Source: Trematomus loennbergii (lineage: Eukaryota; Chordata; Actinopteri; Perciformes; Nototheniidae). From it: a stretch of DNA of 64,000 nucleotides. This document shows, in pieces, positions 50,881 through 60,729 of this stretch. The number at the start of each line of letters is the position of its first letter. The stretch's first letter is position 1. The notes below the pieces were generated by a model. The model was not told the DNA's origin. It did not search any database and was given only the letters and a program-made list of their open reading frames with translations. Made by a program: the position numbers and the translations under genes. Where the stretch lies: contig JAAOOA010000016.1 of the NCBI GenBank assembly GCA_012861695.1, positions 19,917,702 to 19,981,701 on the forward strand, read 5' to 3'.

Positions 50881-53800
50881 ATTAGATTTCTAAGTGCTTT
50901 TTCAGGTGCTCAAAGACACTTTACAGTGGTGATAAAAAGGAAAGAAAACAAAATATAAAAGTTGAATTTAAATATTAAAACAGCAACACAACATTATTCA
51001 CACATTAAAAGCCCGTCTGAAGAGGTGTGTTTTGGTCAGTGTCTTGAAGGTGGGGGGTCAGTGCAGTCTCTGATTTTGTTGTGGGAGTGAGTTCCAGAGG
51101 GTGGGGGCAGCGATGGAGAAGGCTCTGCCCCCCCCCCCCCCCCTCCCCCCCATGTTCGGTTTATTGCAACACTTCCTGTTAAATAACCTCACCGTAACAC
51201 TGCAGGGAGAGCTTGATGTAGCGCAGAGCTCGCCCGTACTTCTGCAGTTTGGTGGCAGCATCCGACAGGACGTAGTACGCCTTGGAGGCTTTGAGGAAGA
51301 GCTGCAGCTTCATGCGGTGCTGCAGGAGCCGGGGATCATCCCGGAGGCGTCGGGAGCTTCAGGTCCGCCTGCCACGCCATCGCTGGGGACATCATGAGGA
51401 GCAGGAGGGAGACACATAGAGGGGTAGGAGGGAGAATGTCCTGGTAATGCTTGTATATTGCCTTGTTTCTAATGTGGTGTTATATCTTTGAAATAAGGGG
51501 CTGTAGACTGACCTCTTTCAAGAAGAAGAGAGAGAGGCCTTGCTCAGCAGCACAGGCTCCGATTGCATTTCTGTCCTCGTATTTAAGAGGAATGGGCGTG
51601 TTGGGGTCTGCAGCGGGAAGATCGCTCTCCTTCTTGATGGTGACATCCACCGCCTTCAGACCCTGTGTATTCCAATATAGCGATTATTAACGCAGTGGAT
51701 GACATATTTCCTGGGACACTTTATTAGCTTTGTATGTCTTTTAAAAAAAAATATGCAGAGACTCGCCTTTAGCACGCAGCTCAGGACATGTCTGCATTTC
51801 TCCTCCTTGTCTAGAGAAACAGGGAAAACACTGCTTGGCTGCAGGGGGGAAAAAGAAAGGTTATTCTCTGTGTTTCCATACAACATCTTCATCTGTGTAT
51901 TCCACACTGTCCCCTCAGGTCTTCAGAGAGTGACTGACCCTGATCTGGTGAGTGGATTTGTATTTCTCGGGGACGGACAGCTCCACCACGGAGCGGATCA
52001 CAGCCACAGCCTTGCTGTCGTCCTGCGGGCTGCAGCAGGAGCGGTAGGACACGTTCTCGTCACTGTCCTCCGTCAGCTCCTCCTCTTCCTCTCTGTCTTC
52101 GTCGCTGTAGCTGTCCTCTGAGCCGCCGGCCCGAATCGACTCCTCTCCATCTTCCTCCGGAGGCTCGTCCAGCTGGAACAGCTCCGACAGCATGTAGTGA
52201 GCCGAGGCGATGATCTGAACAGACCGGAAGGGGGGGTCAAATCAAATCTACACTAAGCACTTTTTACTTTCCCGCTGTTGAAATACAGATTCAAAATACT
52301 GAACTTATTTAATCAGGACAACTCATTTGGAACTAAAACAGTCTCCATGTGACTTTCTATCACTTAAAGGTGGGGTAGGTAAGTTTGAGAAACCGGCTCG
52401 AGATACACTTTTTGTTATATTCCATGGAATGCTCTTAACATCCCGATAGCAATGAATATCTTAAGTGCTTTGACAAAAATCCATAAAAATGCATCTGTGG
52501 AAGCCGTAGCGCTGTAACAAGCACGACCAATCATTTTAGCCGGCCCGGCTAAAATAACTGGATGGCCTACCTGCCTGTCAGCCTTCCATCTGTGCACAAA
52601 CTTATCTCGTGCCCTCATTGGTCATGTGCACGTTCGTGTGTGTTGGAGGAGGGGCTCTGTAAGGAAGTGGCAGATTTTTTCCGGCTGTGTATTTTCAAAT
52701 TCTAGCGATCTCGAGCCGGTTTCTCAAACTTACCTACCCCACCTTTAATCATGGCATCTAATCATTTGAATGCAGCGCCAGGGTTTGATTGCAGTCCTTG
52801 TGTTCTCTCCTAATTTGATCTTGTCAATTGTAACTTTGATATGCAGGTGGATCTTGCATTTTCTTTTGAAATCCAGGCGTACCTGTGGGTGCCTCTCCTC
52901 ATCCAGAAGTTTGAGGCAGTTCAGGAGCAGAGTTCTGATTGTGCCGTAGTGCTTTCTGTTTTGACTCGCCTTCAGCATCATGTTACTGGCAACTCTACAA
53001 AACAGAACAGAGAATAGACAAGAACTCATTACAGTTAAGATAATTGTATCTGTTTGCAAGTGAGTTATGCTTTAATCAATCATTTATATAAACGAGGCAG
53101 TTTCAAACGGCCAATTCAATCAAATACTGTTAACTTGTAAATATCATATTTGAGGTAAATGAACAAATTCATTTTCCATGACATGTCATAAGCTATTCAA
53201 AAATCGTTTCAGCCATGCAATCTTATCCTGAGACTCACCGGTATAACAGCACAGCCACAGGAAGAGTGAAGGGATTCTGACATTTCTCTTCTTCCGCCTC
53301 CTCACACAGAGTAGTAAGATCATAAAGCTTCACAATGTCACTCCCACTGGCTGCGGATTCAAGAAATGACATTAATAAACCTCAAGTTAGAAAAGTGCAA
53401 GTGCATAGCACAAGTACAGCGTTAATCCACAATCGCCCTGCTCCTACCTTTGAACAGCCAGTAGGTGTGACCCTCTTTGGTGCAGTTGGACTTCAGGAAG
53501 GAGAGGATGTTTTGGGCGATGTCTTTCACCACCCTCGTGGAGAAGGTCGAGTTCTCCAGATGAGGGATGTCCTCGGTTTTTATCATCTCGTATTTCTGCG
53601 TTAACATTTTTTATTTCAATTTGTTTAGATTAGATTCATCTTTATTGCAAAGGCACAGAATACAACAGAATGCAGTTTGCATCAAATCAGAAAGTACAAA
53701 GAGTAGATCAAGAGCAATTGAAGTTTCATTATTGATGACATTTTTCAATAAAGAGCTCAAATTAAAAGTGATTTCAAAATAATTGTACTGCTATGATCAA

Positions 53801-56800
53801 ACAGATATTTAGACTTCATAATAATAAAACTGAACTAAGACTCGATCTATTTACCTGTACAATGCCGTTGACGTGAAAGCACATGACGAGCTCGGGGACA
53901 TTACACATCAGATTGTCGAGCCAGTAGTCGATACCCGTCAGGATGTTGATCGGTTTATTGTTGTCCCTGAGAAACAGTGAGAACGTTTTAGATGTTAGAT
54001 TAAACACAATTATGAAGTGAAACCAACCAGTGTAGCTCTGATGAGGTTACAGCATCCAAAATAAAATGTCTGGCTCCCCTTGGAAAAAGGTCAGAAAACT
54101 AAAATGACAAACTATAAGCAATCTGCATTATGCTGCTGACACATGCATCCATTTGTAAGGTGCTGCAACGCAAACATTTCCCAAATTGGGATCAATAAAG
54201 TACCTCTATCTTATCTTATCTTATCTAACCCCAACAGAAGGCAACAGACATGCAATAGAATTCAAATAGAAGGATTACATTATCAGGTCTTCTCTAAATT
54301 AGTTAACATTTTAAATCCTAATGGGAGCAAACCAACCTGAGTCTCAGACTGACGGCGGGGTAGCGACCCCCTCCGAAAATAGGCATGTTGGACCCAACCA
54401 ACATGTGGATATCCTCAAAAGTCCACATGATGTTTCGCACAAAGTCGTTCCTCAAACCCTGTCAAACAAGGGAAAACGTGTATGCCGAAATTAGACATGA
54501 GGTACTAATACCGTAGAAGTAAATACAATAAAGAACGTTGTTTTACCTGACTGTTCTCCCCCTCGTTGAAGAGCATGGCGAGGTGCTGCTCTTTGGGTGC
54601 CGACGTCACCTGGTCCAGAGCAAACATGCTGTCCATAGAAAAGCTTTCCTGCACCTTTGGAAATAAAGCCAGTTAACGCAGTGCAAACCAAAACTCCTTA
54701 CAAAACACATGCTTAGTGGTCTACCAGGAGCCAATCGAATCTTAAAACACTTCTTATACATTTCATCTCATTAAGTACTGAAGGTTTTGAAAGGCACACA
54801 CGATTGATTCTCCAAGATATACACATGATTTCTAAAGTAACTTGGCCTCATTGTTTACTAAAAAAGTAGATGTCAAACAGCTACTGTACTTTACCTGCTT
54901 GGGAGCATCTGACTCTTCAGTGTCAGACGCGGTGCTGGTGAAGGCGGTGGGCCAGGAGGAACTGAACTCCTCCGCCTCGCTCTCCTTCTCCTCTCCGTCA
55001 GGGTTGACTGGGACAGGCTCTGCAGCCCCATCACCATTTATACTGGAGGGACACAGCAGATGTTATCAGATAGGACTGAGAAAAGATGAAGAAGAAGAAA
55101 TGCAACCCGACTCCCGTGATATATTCTCCTGTTTTCGCTTGTAATTCAAGTAACGCCAAGAACCCACCTGTAGTAGAGGAACTTTGACAGGATAGCTTTC
55201 TGATACCAGTGCTCCTTACTCTTCTTCTTCCTCTGCCACTTCTGATCTATTAGGCGCTGGTAAAACTCTTTCAGCCACGTCCAATCCCCAGTCTACAACA
55301 CAAATATAGGAGAGAGAATACAATCAATTATACCACATATTTAAAAGATACAGTCATAAGTACTGTCCCCTTGTTGTGCAATACCAATTATGTGCAATAT
55401 ATATATATATATGCCGTTAATAACTGTGCAATATATACCTGGCTGCTACATCTCCGAACTGTTACAGGATGTGTATTTTGTAAATTGTGTAATTTTCTTT
55501 ATAATTCTTTATCTTTTAAAAAAACTTTTTTTTTTATGCATGCTTCTTGGGTAAAATGAGGCTTTCTTTGTGTCTTTTCTTGCTGTAACAAATACAAAAT
55601 GTCCCTTTGTGGGACGAATAAAGGTATTCTGATTCTGATAACTATTTAAAAAGTTGTAAACCAGTCCCTGCTGTACCTGAGAGGATTTCATGAAGAGCTC
55701 TTGAATGTCCAGGTCGTCCAAAAGTAACGTCCTCCCCACGCGGTGAACGGCCATGCTGACGTGGGACTTGCTGTAGGGAATTTTCAAAAGCTTCTTGATG
55801 TTCTGAAAATTAAAGAAAACCATGTTGACACCAGGTGTGAGCGCATGGTTCAGAATTTAATCTACCAGCTTTGAAGACAGCTCTACAAACCTCTGAGTCT
55901 GAAACCACGTCGACATCGTCCCCAATGCAATCGATGAATTCATAAGCCATCCCGAAACTACAAAAGAAGGGAATAAATATGATCATTACAGAGTTTTTGT
56001 GAATGTGGATAAGGGTTGTTAACGATTTACCCCATTGTACACTGGACCTAAAATGGATGAAGCAGTGATTTTTAATCTGTCTTCATGAGAGCTTTCAGAC
56101 CAACAACAGAGGCCATCTGCCCGGCAGGTTTACACAGTTATCCAAGACAACAAAAATGTACTTGTATTTTCTATCTCTATCTAGAATAACATATTCACAA
56201 ACTGTCGTCGCAAAAACTGTCCTTTATTTTTATTTATGAAACACAACATTTGAGGATATTTAAAGCCTAGATAAATCTCACGGAACCCTGACGATACACA
56301 CAAGAGTTTTTAACATTACAGTATGCTTTAAATCCACAATTTGCTGGTATGTCTGTGAGAAACAATTTAGTTTGTTGTTTTTTTGGTCATAAAAATCATT
56401 AAAGATGGCATCAATACTGTGAACGATGAATTCACAGTTGTATGTTTTGACCAACCACTATGGGCCAGGCTTACTTGTTAAAACCATTCTTTGGACAGTG
56501 TCCTTCCTAAATAAAGCAAATAATCTACAGAGGCCAGCACAGTTTCAACTAGAACATTCAACAATGGTAGTAAAATATTTCAGATGATATTATACCTGGA
56601 AAAAGGCTTGCTCTTGCTGCTGGAGCCCAGGATGGTGGTGCCCGCGCTGCCCAGCTGGGGGTTTTCTCTGAGCCAGTTGGCAGGGGGCAGCTTCAGGTCC
56701 GTCTGCTCCTGCAGCAGGGCATAGCTGGTGGGGGGGGGGGCGGCGCAGTACTTCACCACCGCTCGGCTCTTTATCTCACTGCTGCCTGCACACACTGCGG

Positions 56801-57534
56801 AGTCCTGCAGGAACACAAAGTAAAACATAATATCCAGAGGTGGAAGAAGTACTCAGATCTTGAAGTACACGAGTGTAGGAATACTCTGTTACAAGTAAAA
56901 CTCCTGCATTCAAAAAAATTCTGTTAAAAGTGCAAATGTATTGGCATCAATATATACTTGAAGTAAAAAGTTAAAGTACTCATTATGCAGATTGACCCAT
57001 TTCAGAATAATATACATCATATGTTTTGATTATAATTATTGATGCATTTAATTGTTATCAAGCTGGTAAAGGTGCAGCTAGTTTGAATGACTTTGTATAC
57101 TGCAGGGTAGCGTGTGAATGTTACTCCAGGTGGAACTAAAGTCTTATTTATGTGTTGATTATATTTCACATTATGAAACCAAATCTAAGTTACTAAAGGT
57201 ATTAAATAGATGCAGTGGAGTAAAAGTACACGATGTACCTCTGAATTGTAATGCAGTAGAAGTACAAAGTAGCAAAACATTGAAATACTCAAGTAAAGTA
57301 CAAGTCCCTCACATTTGTATTTAATCTACTTAGTTACTTTACACCGCTGAACATATATGTAGTGAGTTACTCGGGTTGGATTTCCGAATTTGATATTTTG
57401 TATACATCTTTCTAGTCACTTTCCAGTCGATGGTTACTCACATGTCTGCTGCTCTCTCCTGTGCAGACAGGGCCACTGATTTCTTCCTTTGCATTGTCCA
57501 GGGGGATCTCTCTGTCCCCAGCTGGTGCACTCAT
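45167..57534 (-). CDS. edrf1: EDRF1, erythroid differentiation-related factor 1 (about 25 exons, complete)
   Basis: TPR-containing regulator linked to erythroid/globin expression. Minus-strand exons from the 5' end: 57442-57534, 56596-56804, 55891-55957, 55677-55802, 55168-55292, 54895-55042, 54547-54648, 54337-54458, 53855-53966, 53448-53595, 53239-53350, 52883-52994, 51939-52214, 51767-51838, 51513-51662, 51193-51382, 50566-50765, 50178-50396, 49654-49882, 49362-49520, 48749-48898, 47891-48044, 46094-46209, 45843-46000, 45167-45328. The summed length, about 1237 codons, matches human (about 1238). Diagnostic segments: SRAVVKYCAAPPPTSYALLQ, NIKKLLKIPYSKSHVSMAVH, NNKPINILTGIDYWLDNLMC, NCTKEGHTYWLFK, YQTKEDQEILHSLQRES and AATIHHRLASMYHSC. 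Apparent frame breaks occur in the exons near 51323, 50754, 49821 and 45260; three of the four are single-base losses in runs. The start is MSAPAGDREIPLD. Confidence 0.95.
45340..45700 (+). mobile_element. LINE 3' fragment, copy A (edrf1 intron)
   Basis: Contains AACAGTTTTTTTCCATCAGG, then TGGACTTTAACACCCCACAC and TATTCGGGATTGTGGGAAAC. Nearly the same sequence recurs at 49022-49300. Confidence 0.65.
46249..46770 (-). mobile_element. Truncated L2/Rex1-like LINE, ORF2 C-terminus
   Basis: Minus-strand frame reads DHITPVLKSLHWLPVCQIID, then FKILLLVYKALNGLGPKYIS, the conserved C-terminal part of LINE reverse transcriptase. A frameshifted WNKLPE-like segment and the GCAAGTTTATTTATATAGCA terminus follow. 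It lies between edrf1 exons at 47891 and 46209. Confidence 0.75.
47460..47720 (-). mobile_element. LINE 3' fragment
   Basis: TACTTTATTGTCCCCGTAAG GAAATTTGTTCTGG is the reversed terminus common to many fish LINEs. It lies in an edrf1 intron. Confidence 0.5.
48236..48690 (-). mobile_element. Truncated LINE 3' end
   Basis: Minus-strand translation gives LTPPYLSDLLHIHTPPRTLK in pieces, then a decayed 3' segment and TTTATTTAAAAGGTGCC end. Many stops. It abuts edrf1 exon 48749-48898. Confidence 0.6.
49022..49300 (+). mobile_element. LINE 3' fragment, copy B (edrf1 intron)
   Basis: Shares TGGACTTTAACACCCCACAC, ATTCTCAAAGATATTGAAGT and ATTCGGGATTGTGGGAAACG with copy A at 45340-45700, in the same orientation and antisense to edrf1. 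Confidence 0.65.
49654..49882 (-). CDS. edrf1: edrf1 exon with an apparent 1-base deletion
   Basis: Reads VKKSVSGAEQEMWKKSFSYF G, then switches frame at a GGG run (plus-strand CCC at 49821-49823) to KDFEAIEDSTNSALLLCNTG and RLMRICAQAHC. The length 229 is one short of the expected 230. The acceptor follows a long C run (13-14 bases) on the minus strand. Confidence 0.86.
50566..50765 (-). CDS. edrf1: edrf1 exon with an apparent 1-base deletion near its start
   Basis: Begins DAYC in phase with the previous exon, then needs one extra T (plus-strand AA at 50754-50755) to read SERTLHPQVLQFHSQCLSLC, then GDIHLMLAQNGNNRAAYLEE. The length is one short for the flanking phases. Confidence 0.85.
50842..51150 (-). 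mobile_element. Truncated LINE 3' end with (AAT)n and poly-C
   Basis: Minus-strand RAFSIAAPTLWNSLPQQNQR then TLTKTHLFRRAF is a LINE ORF2 C-terminal signature. An (AAT)12 array marks its tail (50842-50880) and a C run of 16 bases interrupts it at about 51128-51143. Confidence 0.65.
51193..51382 (-). CDS. edrf1: edrf1 exon with apparent internal frame breaks
   Basis: One frame gives ASGMIPGS and another gives QHRMKLQLFLKASKAYYVLS then LQKYGRALRYIKLSLQCY; both match EDRF1. The switch at about 51323 fits loss of one G (TGG to TG). The 5' junction phase also disagrees with GMIPGS, so a second compensating change or a mis-placed acceptor is likely. The 5' border is uncertain. Confidence 0.75.
51767..51838 (-). 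CDS. edrf1: edrf1 exon with GC donor site
   Basis: Twenty-four codons, PSSVFPVSLDKEEKCRHVLS then CVLK. The next exon starts GLKAVDVTIKKESDLPAADP with the phase preserved. The donor is therefore AAG|GCGAGT, a GC-AG intron. Confidence 0.85.
51939..52214 (-). CDS. edrf1: edrf1 exon with acidic low-complexity segment
   Basis: Ninety-two codons, phase 0 on both sides. Reads IIASAHYMLSELFQLDEPPE, then an Asp/Glu/Ser-rich tract, then DDSKAVAVIRSVVELSVPEK and YKSTHQIR. The acidic tract is present in the orthologue too. Confidence 0.93.
52368..52744 (-). mobile_element. piggyBac-like MITE, copy 3 (opposite orientation)
   Basis: 377-bp copy in an edrf1 intron, TTAA at 52364-52367 and 52745-52748. Its internal order is the reverse complement of copies 1 and 2. 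Confidence 0.85.
54140..54228 (+). mobile_element. Retroelement 3' tail with (TTATC)n
   Basis: TTGGGATCAATAAAGTACCT followed by CTATCTTATCTTATCTTATC, a standard fish LINE tail, in an edrf1 intron. Confidence 0.6.
55375..55650 (+). mobile_element. LINE 3' fragment
   Basis: Ends GTCCCTTTGTGGGACGAATA AAGGTATTCTGATTCTGAT, a classic teleost LINE terminus. It lies 25 bases before the 3' border of an edrf1 exon (55677). Confidence 0.65.
56838..57345. repeat. Dispersed repeat with inverted ends
   Basis: About 500 bp with GGTGGAAGAAGTACTCAGAT at the left. A complementary-flavoured right end contains AAATACTCAAGTAAAGTACA and ends ACTTAGTTACTTTACACC. It lies in edrf1 intron 1. Probably a non-autonomous element of a common fish family. 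Confidence 0.55.
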
Positions 57535-57893
57535 ACTGGACACACAGTTCACTCCAGCACACACTGACAATCTGCTTTAACAATCAGAAAACCTATCCAT
57601 GGGTGGACAACTCATGATAATCTACGCAGTATTACCAGCAAGATCAAATGTCTCAATAAAGTTGTATCTAGTTTGCTAGCTTGACAGGTTAGCTGCAGGA
57701 AATATCAGCGCTGACTCATGAAACTGTACAGAATAAAAGCTAAATTACACTCACATGGGACGCTGTTGTTTCTTTGTTATACCTAATGTGTTAAACCCTG
57801 TCTAAACTAGAGAAATAAGCTTGCAGCTTCTCCTCTTTCAGCCGGCCAGTCTGTCTGTTGTTGTCAGAGCACACGTTAATGCGAGCAGCAACA

Positions 57894-57902
57894 ACTTCCG
57901 GT
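57894..57902 (-). promoter_or_regulatory. ETS-type site
   Basis: ACTTCCGGT, the reverse of the ACCGGAAGT consensus of housekeeping ETS/GABP promoters. It lies just upstream of the presumed edrf1 transcription start. Confidence 0.4.
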
Positions 57903-58063
57903 TTGACCAAGAGACAAACTACAAAACATATCTTATTTCTTATATCGACCATCAAAATTATTTCGTTTTTTAAGTAGAATATTTTTCTGAGGTTGAAAAG
58001 TAGATTATATCCTTATTTTACGGAAAATACTCAAGTAAATGCGACATGTTTAAAAAAAATTGA

Positions 58064-58073
58064 ACCGGAAGTG
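58064..58073 (+). promoter_or_regulatory. ETS-type site
   Basis: ACCGGAAGTG, a full match to the ETS/GABP core, about 160 bases from the first and in the opposite orientation. Confidence 0.4.
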
Positions 58074-58755
58074 CTTTCGGAGCGTCTTTCTAGAAGAGTT
58101 GAGCACATTCTGTTGTGCTTTATTCTGAAAATATATTAAACACCAAAGGGTTTCAATTTCTTTTTAATCGGTCCCGTGTTTTGTGTTATTATGTTATGTC
58201 TTTTAGCCAAATGGTATCAAAAACGATTGTATTGTGCCATTTAAAATCTAGGTTTTGTAAATTATTATTTAAAAATAAAAATTATTTGGGAAAATGTAAA
58301 TAATATATTATTATTATTGTTATTTTTGTATTACTGTTATTATAATGATTATAAATATATATACATGCTTTATAGTTACATTCCAAAAGTAAAATATTAA
58401 ACGTAGGCTACAAATATTCATAGCGTAATGTGATTTTATCTAAAATAACTTACACAAATAGCCTACTCCTGTTATATGTATGGGATCATGCATATATAAG
58501 ATTAGTATAGTAACGTTTTTTGATAAAGTGTATGAAGGAGACAGGGTCCCTGCAGGTCACAGGTTATAGCCGGGGGGATGTGAAGCAGCTGACTGAACAG
58601 GGAGGAGCTGTGCCTTTTTTTCAGGCAGTTCATTAATTCCTGTGTTTTCGGCTACGTTTTGACAATAATATCGTCTTTGACCAAAATAAAGTGCTATAGA
58701 AAAACGTATTAAACCTGTTGACGTTTTGGGGATTGACAAATTCGTTTCAATCACA

Positions 58756-60729
58756 ATGAGAAGCTGGAAGAATCACGTGCGTGGTGAACTGCAACAGAGA
58801 GACCAAACTGAGAAGCTGCCTTTCGTCGGTGTGTTCACGAGCTGTGAGTTTAATATTTCCTCTATTAGCTTTTGCTGTATGTTCCCAGTGTCTTAGCCTG
58901 AGGACATGTGTGTTCTGTCTTTCAGTGTCTCAGATGGAGGAACGGTTTGAATTTCGCAAAACATGTTTGGATGATGTTCAATCTAAGAGGTTAGAAATGT
59001 AAACGACATTTACATTTCTCCATTTTGGCGATTTGGATACCCAAAGCTTGTTTGTTATGTATTTGTTTATATATTTCTTCACTTTCTTTGCAGTTTAGAC
59101 CGAGGTGGACGTGAAGTTGGGAAAGACACCAGACTCCTTCAACTCCAACTGAGGGAAAGTGAACACCTGGCAGAAAAGGTGGGTTCAATGAGGAGAAATC
59201 CAAGGACTAACATATTATCAGCCCCCAAAATCTGTTCAATAAGCAGGCATAGTTGCACAAGAATGTGTTCTAAACCTCAGACATGCACCTACAGTACTAA
59301 TCAGAAAATATACTATTGCCTTTTAACTTTTAAAATGACAATAACATCATTTTTTGTTGTTGCTTCTTTTCCTCACAGCTGTCTCAGACCGTCTCTGACC
59401 TGACCACAGTCCTGTATCTGAAAGAGGCTGAACTGCAGTACTGGCAGTCACGGTAATTTCAAGTTTAAAACAACAGACATCAGTGTAAACTCCCTGTTAA
59501 TACAACTGAGTATAATACTTAGAGACAAATAATCCTTGGGTGCAGTTTGTTGGGTCACCTTAAAGCCCACTTTGAAAGTGGTTTGGGGAATTCATTGCAT
59601 TTTTCCATAGCATTTTCTTAAATGACAACAGCCTTGATTCTCCATAATATTCAATACCCAATAATGAAATAAATTACTTTTGCAATACCTATCAACCTGT
59701 GAGACGTCATGGGCAAGTTGAAGAAATGCTGAATTTAAAGAATATGTTGTGATCCATATATTCAATCAATCAATCAAGTTTATTTATAGAGCCCAATATC
59801 CGCAACAGAGGAGGGATCCCTCTCCCAGTATGGACAGACTTGCAATATGTGTCATGTGGTAATTAAAAAGATAATACATTTATAACATGGATAGTCAAAA
59901 AATAAATCCAATCATCTACATCACACATTCAATAGAAGAGTGTTAATATTTTACTTTTAGCACACTGAAGGAACAGCATGACTTTATAAAGTACTGCATA
60001 ATCACCTCGTGTTCTAGTGCTGTATTTGACAATCAGCTGTTAATATATCATAAGCAGAAACAGTTTGATGAACAAGCATAAATCTATCATAATCCACATG
60101 GTGTCCTTTATTATTAGCGGGTGAACTTGTGACCTACAATCTAAAATCGAAGTGTTTGAATTAACAGTACCCTGGTGAGGTAATTAAAGTTACAGTAAAT
60201 CATCGTTTTATGTCTTATCTGTTTCAGTGTGTCCACTTCCGCCAAGAGGCCCTTTCTCTGGCTAAAGGGAGTAACGCCATGAAGGCGACTCTATCAGAGT
60301 TTGAGTACACCGTCGAGTGTCAATCCAAAGAGTTGGCAGCCCTGCGTACGGAGCAGAAAGGAATAAATCAGGCTTTGGAACAGGCCTGCAGAGAGAAAGA
60401 AGAACTCTTACAGCGCTGGATGGAGGAGAAGAGGGAGGAGGCAGACAGGTTGAATAAGTACAACGCTGCACAGGAAAGGTAAGAGAGTGTAGGAATTTAC
60501 ACACTTAAATTATAATATGACTACAGTTTTGGAGATTCTAAGTTGTTACTGATTACTGCTTTTTATTAGGTGGCAACGTTTTGCCAAACAGCTGAAGAAG
60601 CACCTCCATAATGCAAGGACAAAAGAGTTTGTTCCCATTGCAACGAGCTCTTGGTGTGGTGAAGCAGAAATGCCTACATCAGTGATTCAGAGTAAGAATC
60701 AACGATCTCTTCAAAATAAAAATGCATAA
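58756..60729 (+). CDS. ATG16-like N-terminal/coiled-coil protein without WD40 repeats (6 exons)
   Basis: Exons 58756-58843, 58926-58989, 59094-59178, 59379-59452, 60228-60478 and 60570-60729 give about 240 residues. The N-terminus RSWKNHVRGELQQRDQ parallels the ATG5-binding helix of ATG16L1/L2 (conserved W-K-x-H, L, R-D). Residues about 75-200 form a coiled coil whose end (EELLQRWMEEKREEADRLNK) matches ATG16 (ELVTRWMAEKAQEANRLN). ATG16 joins ATG12-ATG5 and directs LC3 lipidation on membranes; vertebrate ATG16L1/L2 also carry a C-terminal WD40 propeller, absent here. The last exon reads to TAA at 60727-60729, and no WD-like sequence follows before tex36. Exon 5 is one base short for its phase; an extra T near 60237 restores it. 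A strong splice donor (AGAGTAAG) at 60691 could extend the protein. The role is inferred. Confidence 0.75.
59763..59860 (-). mobile_element. Retroelement 3' tail
   Basis: TCAATCAATCAAGTTTATTT ATAGAGCCCAATATC is the reverse complement of the tail at 16150-16199. It lies in the fourth intron of the ATG16-like gene. Confidence 0.6.
60715..60720 (+). terminator. Possible polyadenylation signal overlapping the ATG16-like stop
   Basis: AATAAA lies seven bases before the TAA stop. If used, the 3' UTR would be very short. Others occur downstream (for example near 61484). Confidence 0.3.

Larger units (their letters stand above)
57535..58755. promoter_or_regulatory. Putative bidirectional promoter between edrf1 and the ATG16-like gene
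   Basis: The two start codons face away from each other 1.2 kb apart. Two ETS/GABP-type words occur in opposite orientation: ACTTCCGGT at 57894-57902 and ACCGGAAGTG at 58064-58073. No TATA box stands out near them. A 5' non-coding edrf1 exon near 57780-57890 is possible (minus-strand ACATTAG|gtataa, with an acceptor before 57555). Confidence 0.45.

Noticed and set aside
51699..52121. 140-codon plus-strand ORF
   Set aside because: Antisense to two edrf1 exons. The acidic EDRF1 tract on the other strand removes stops here.
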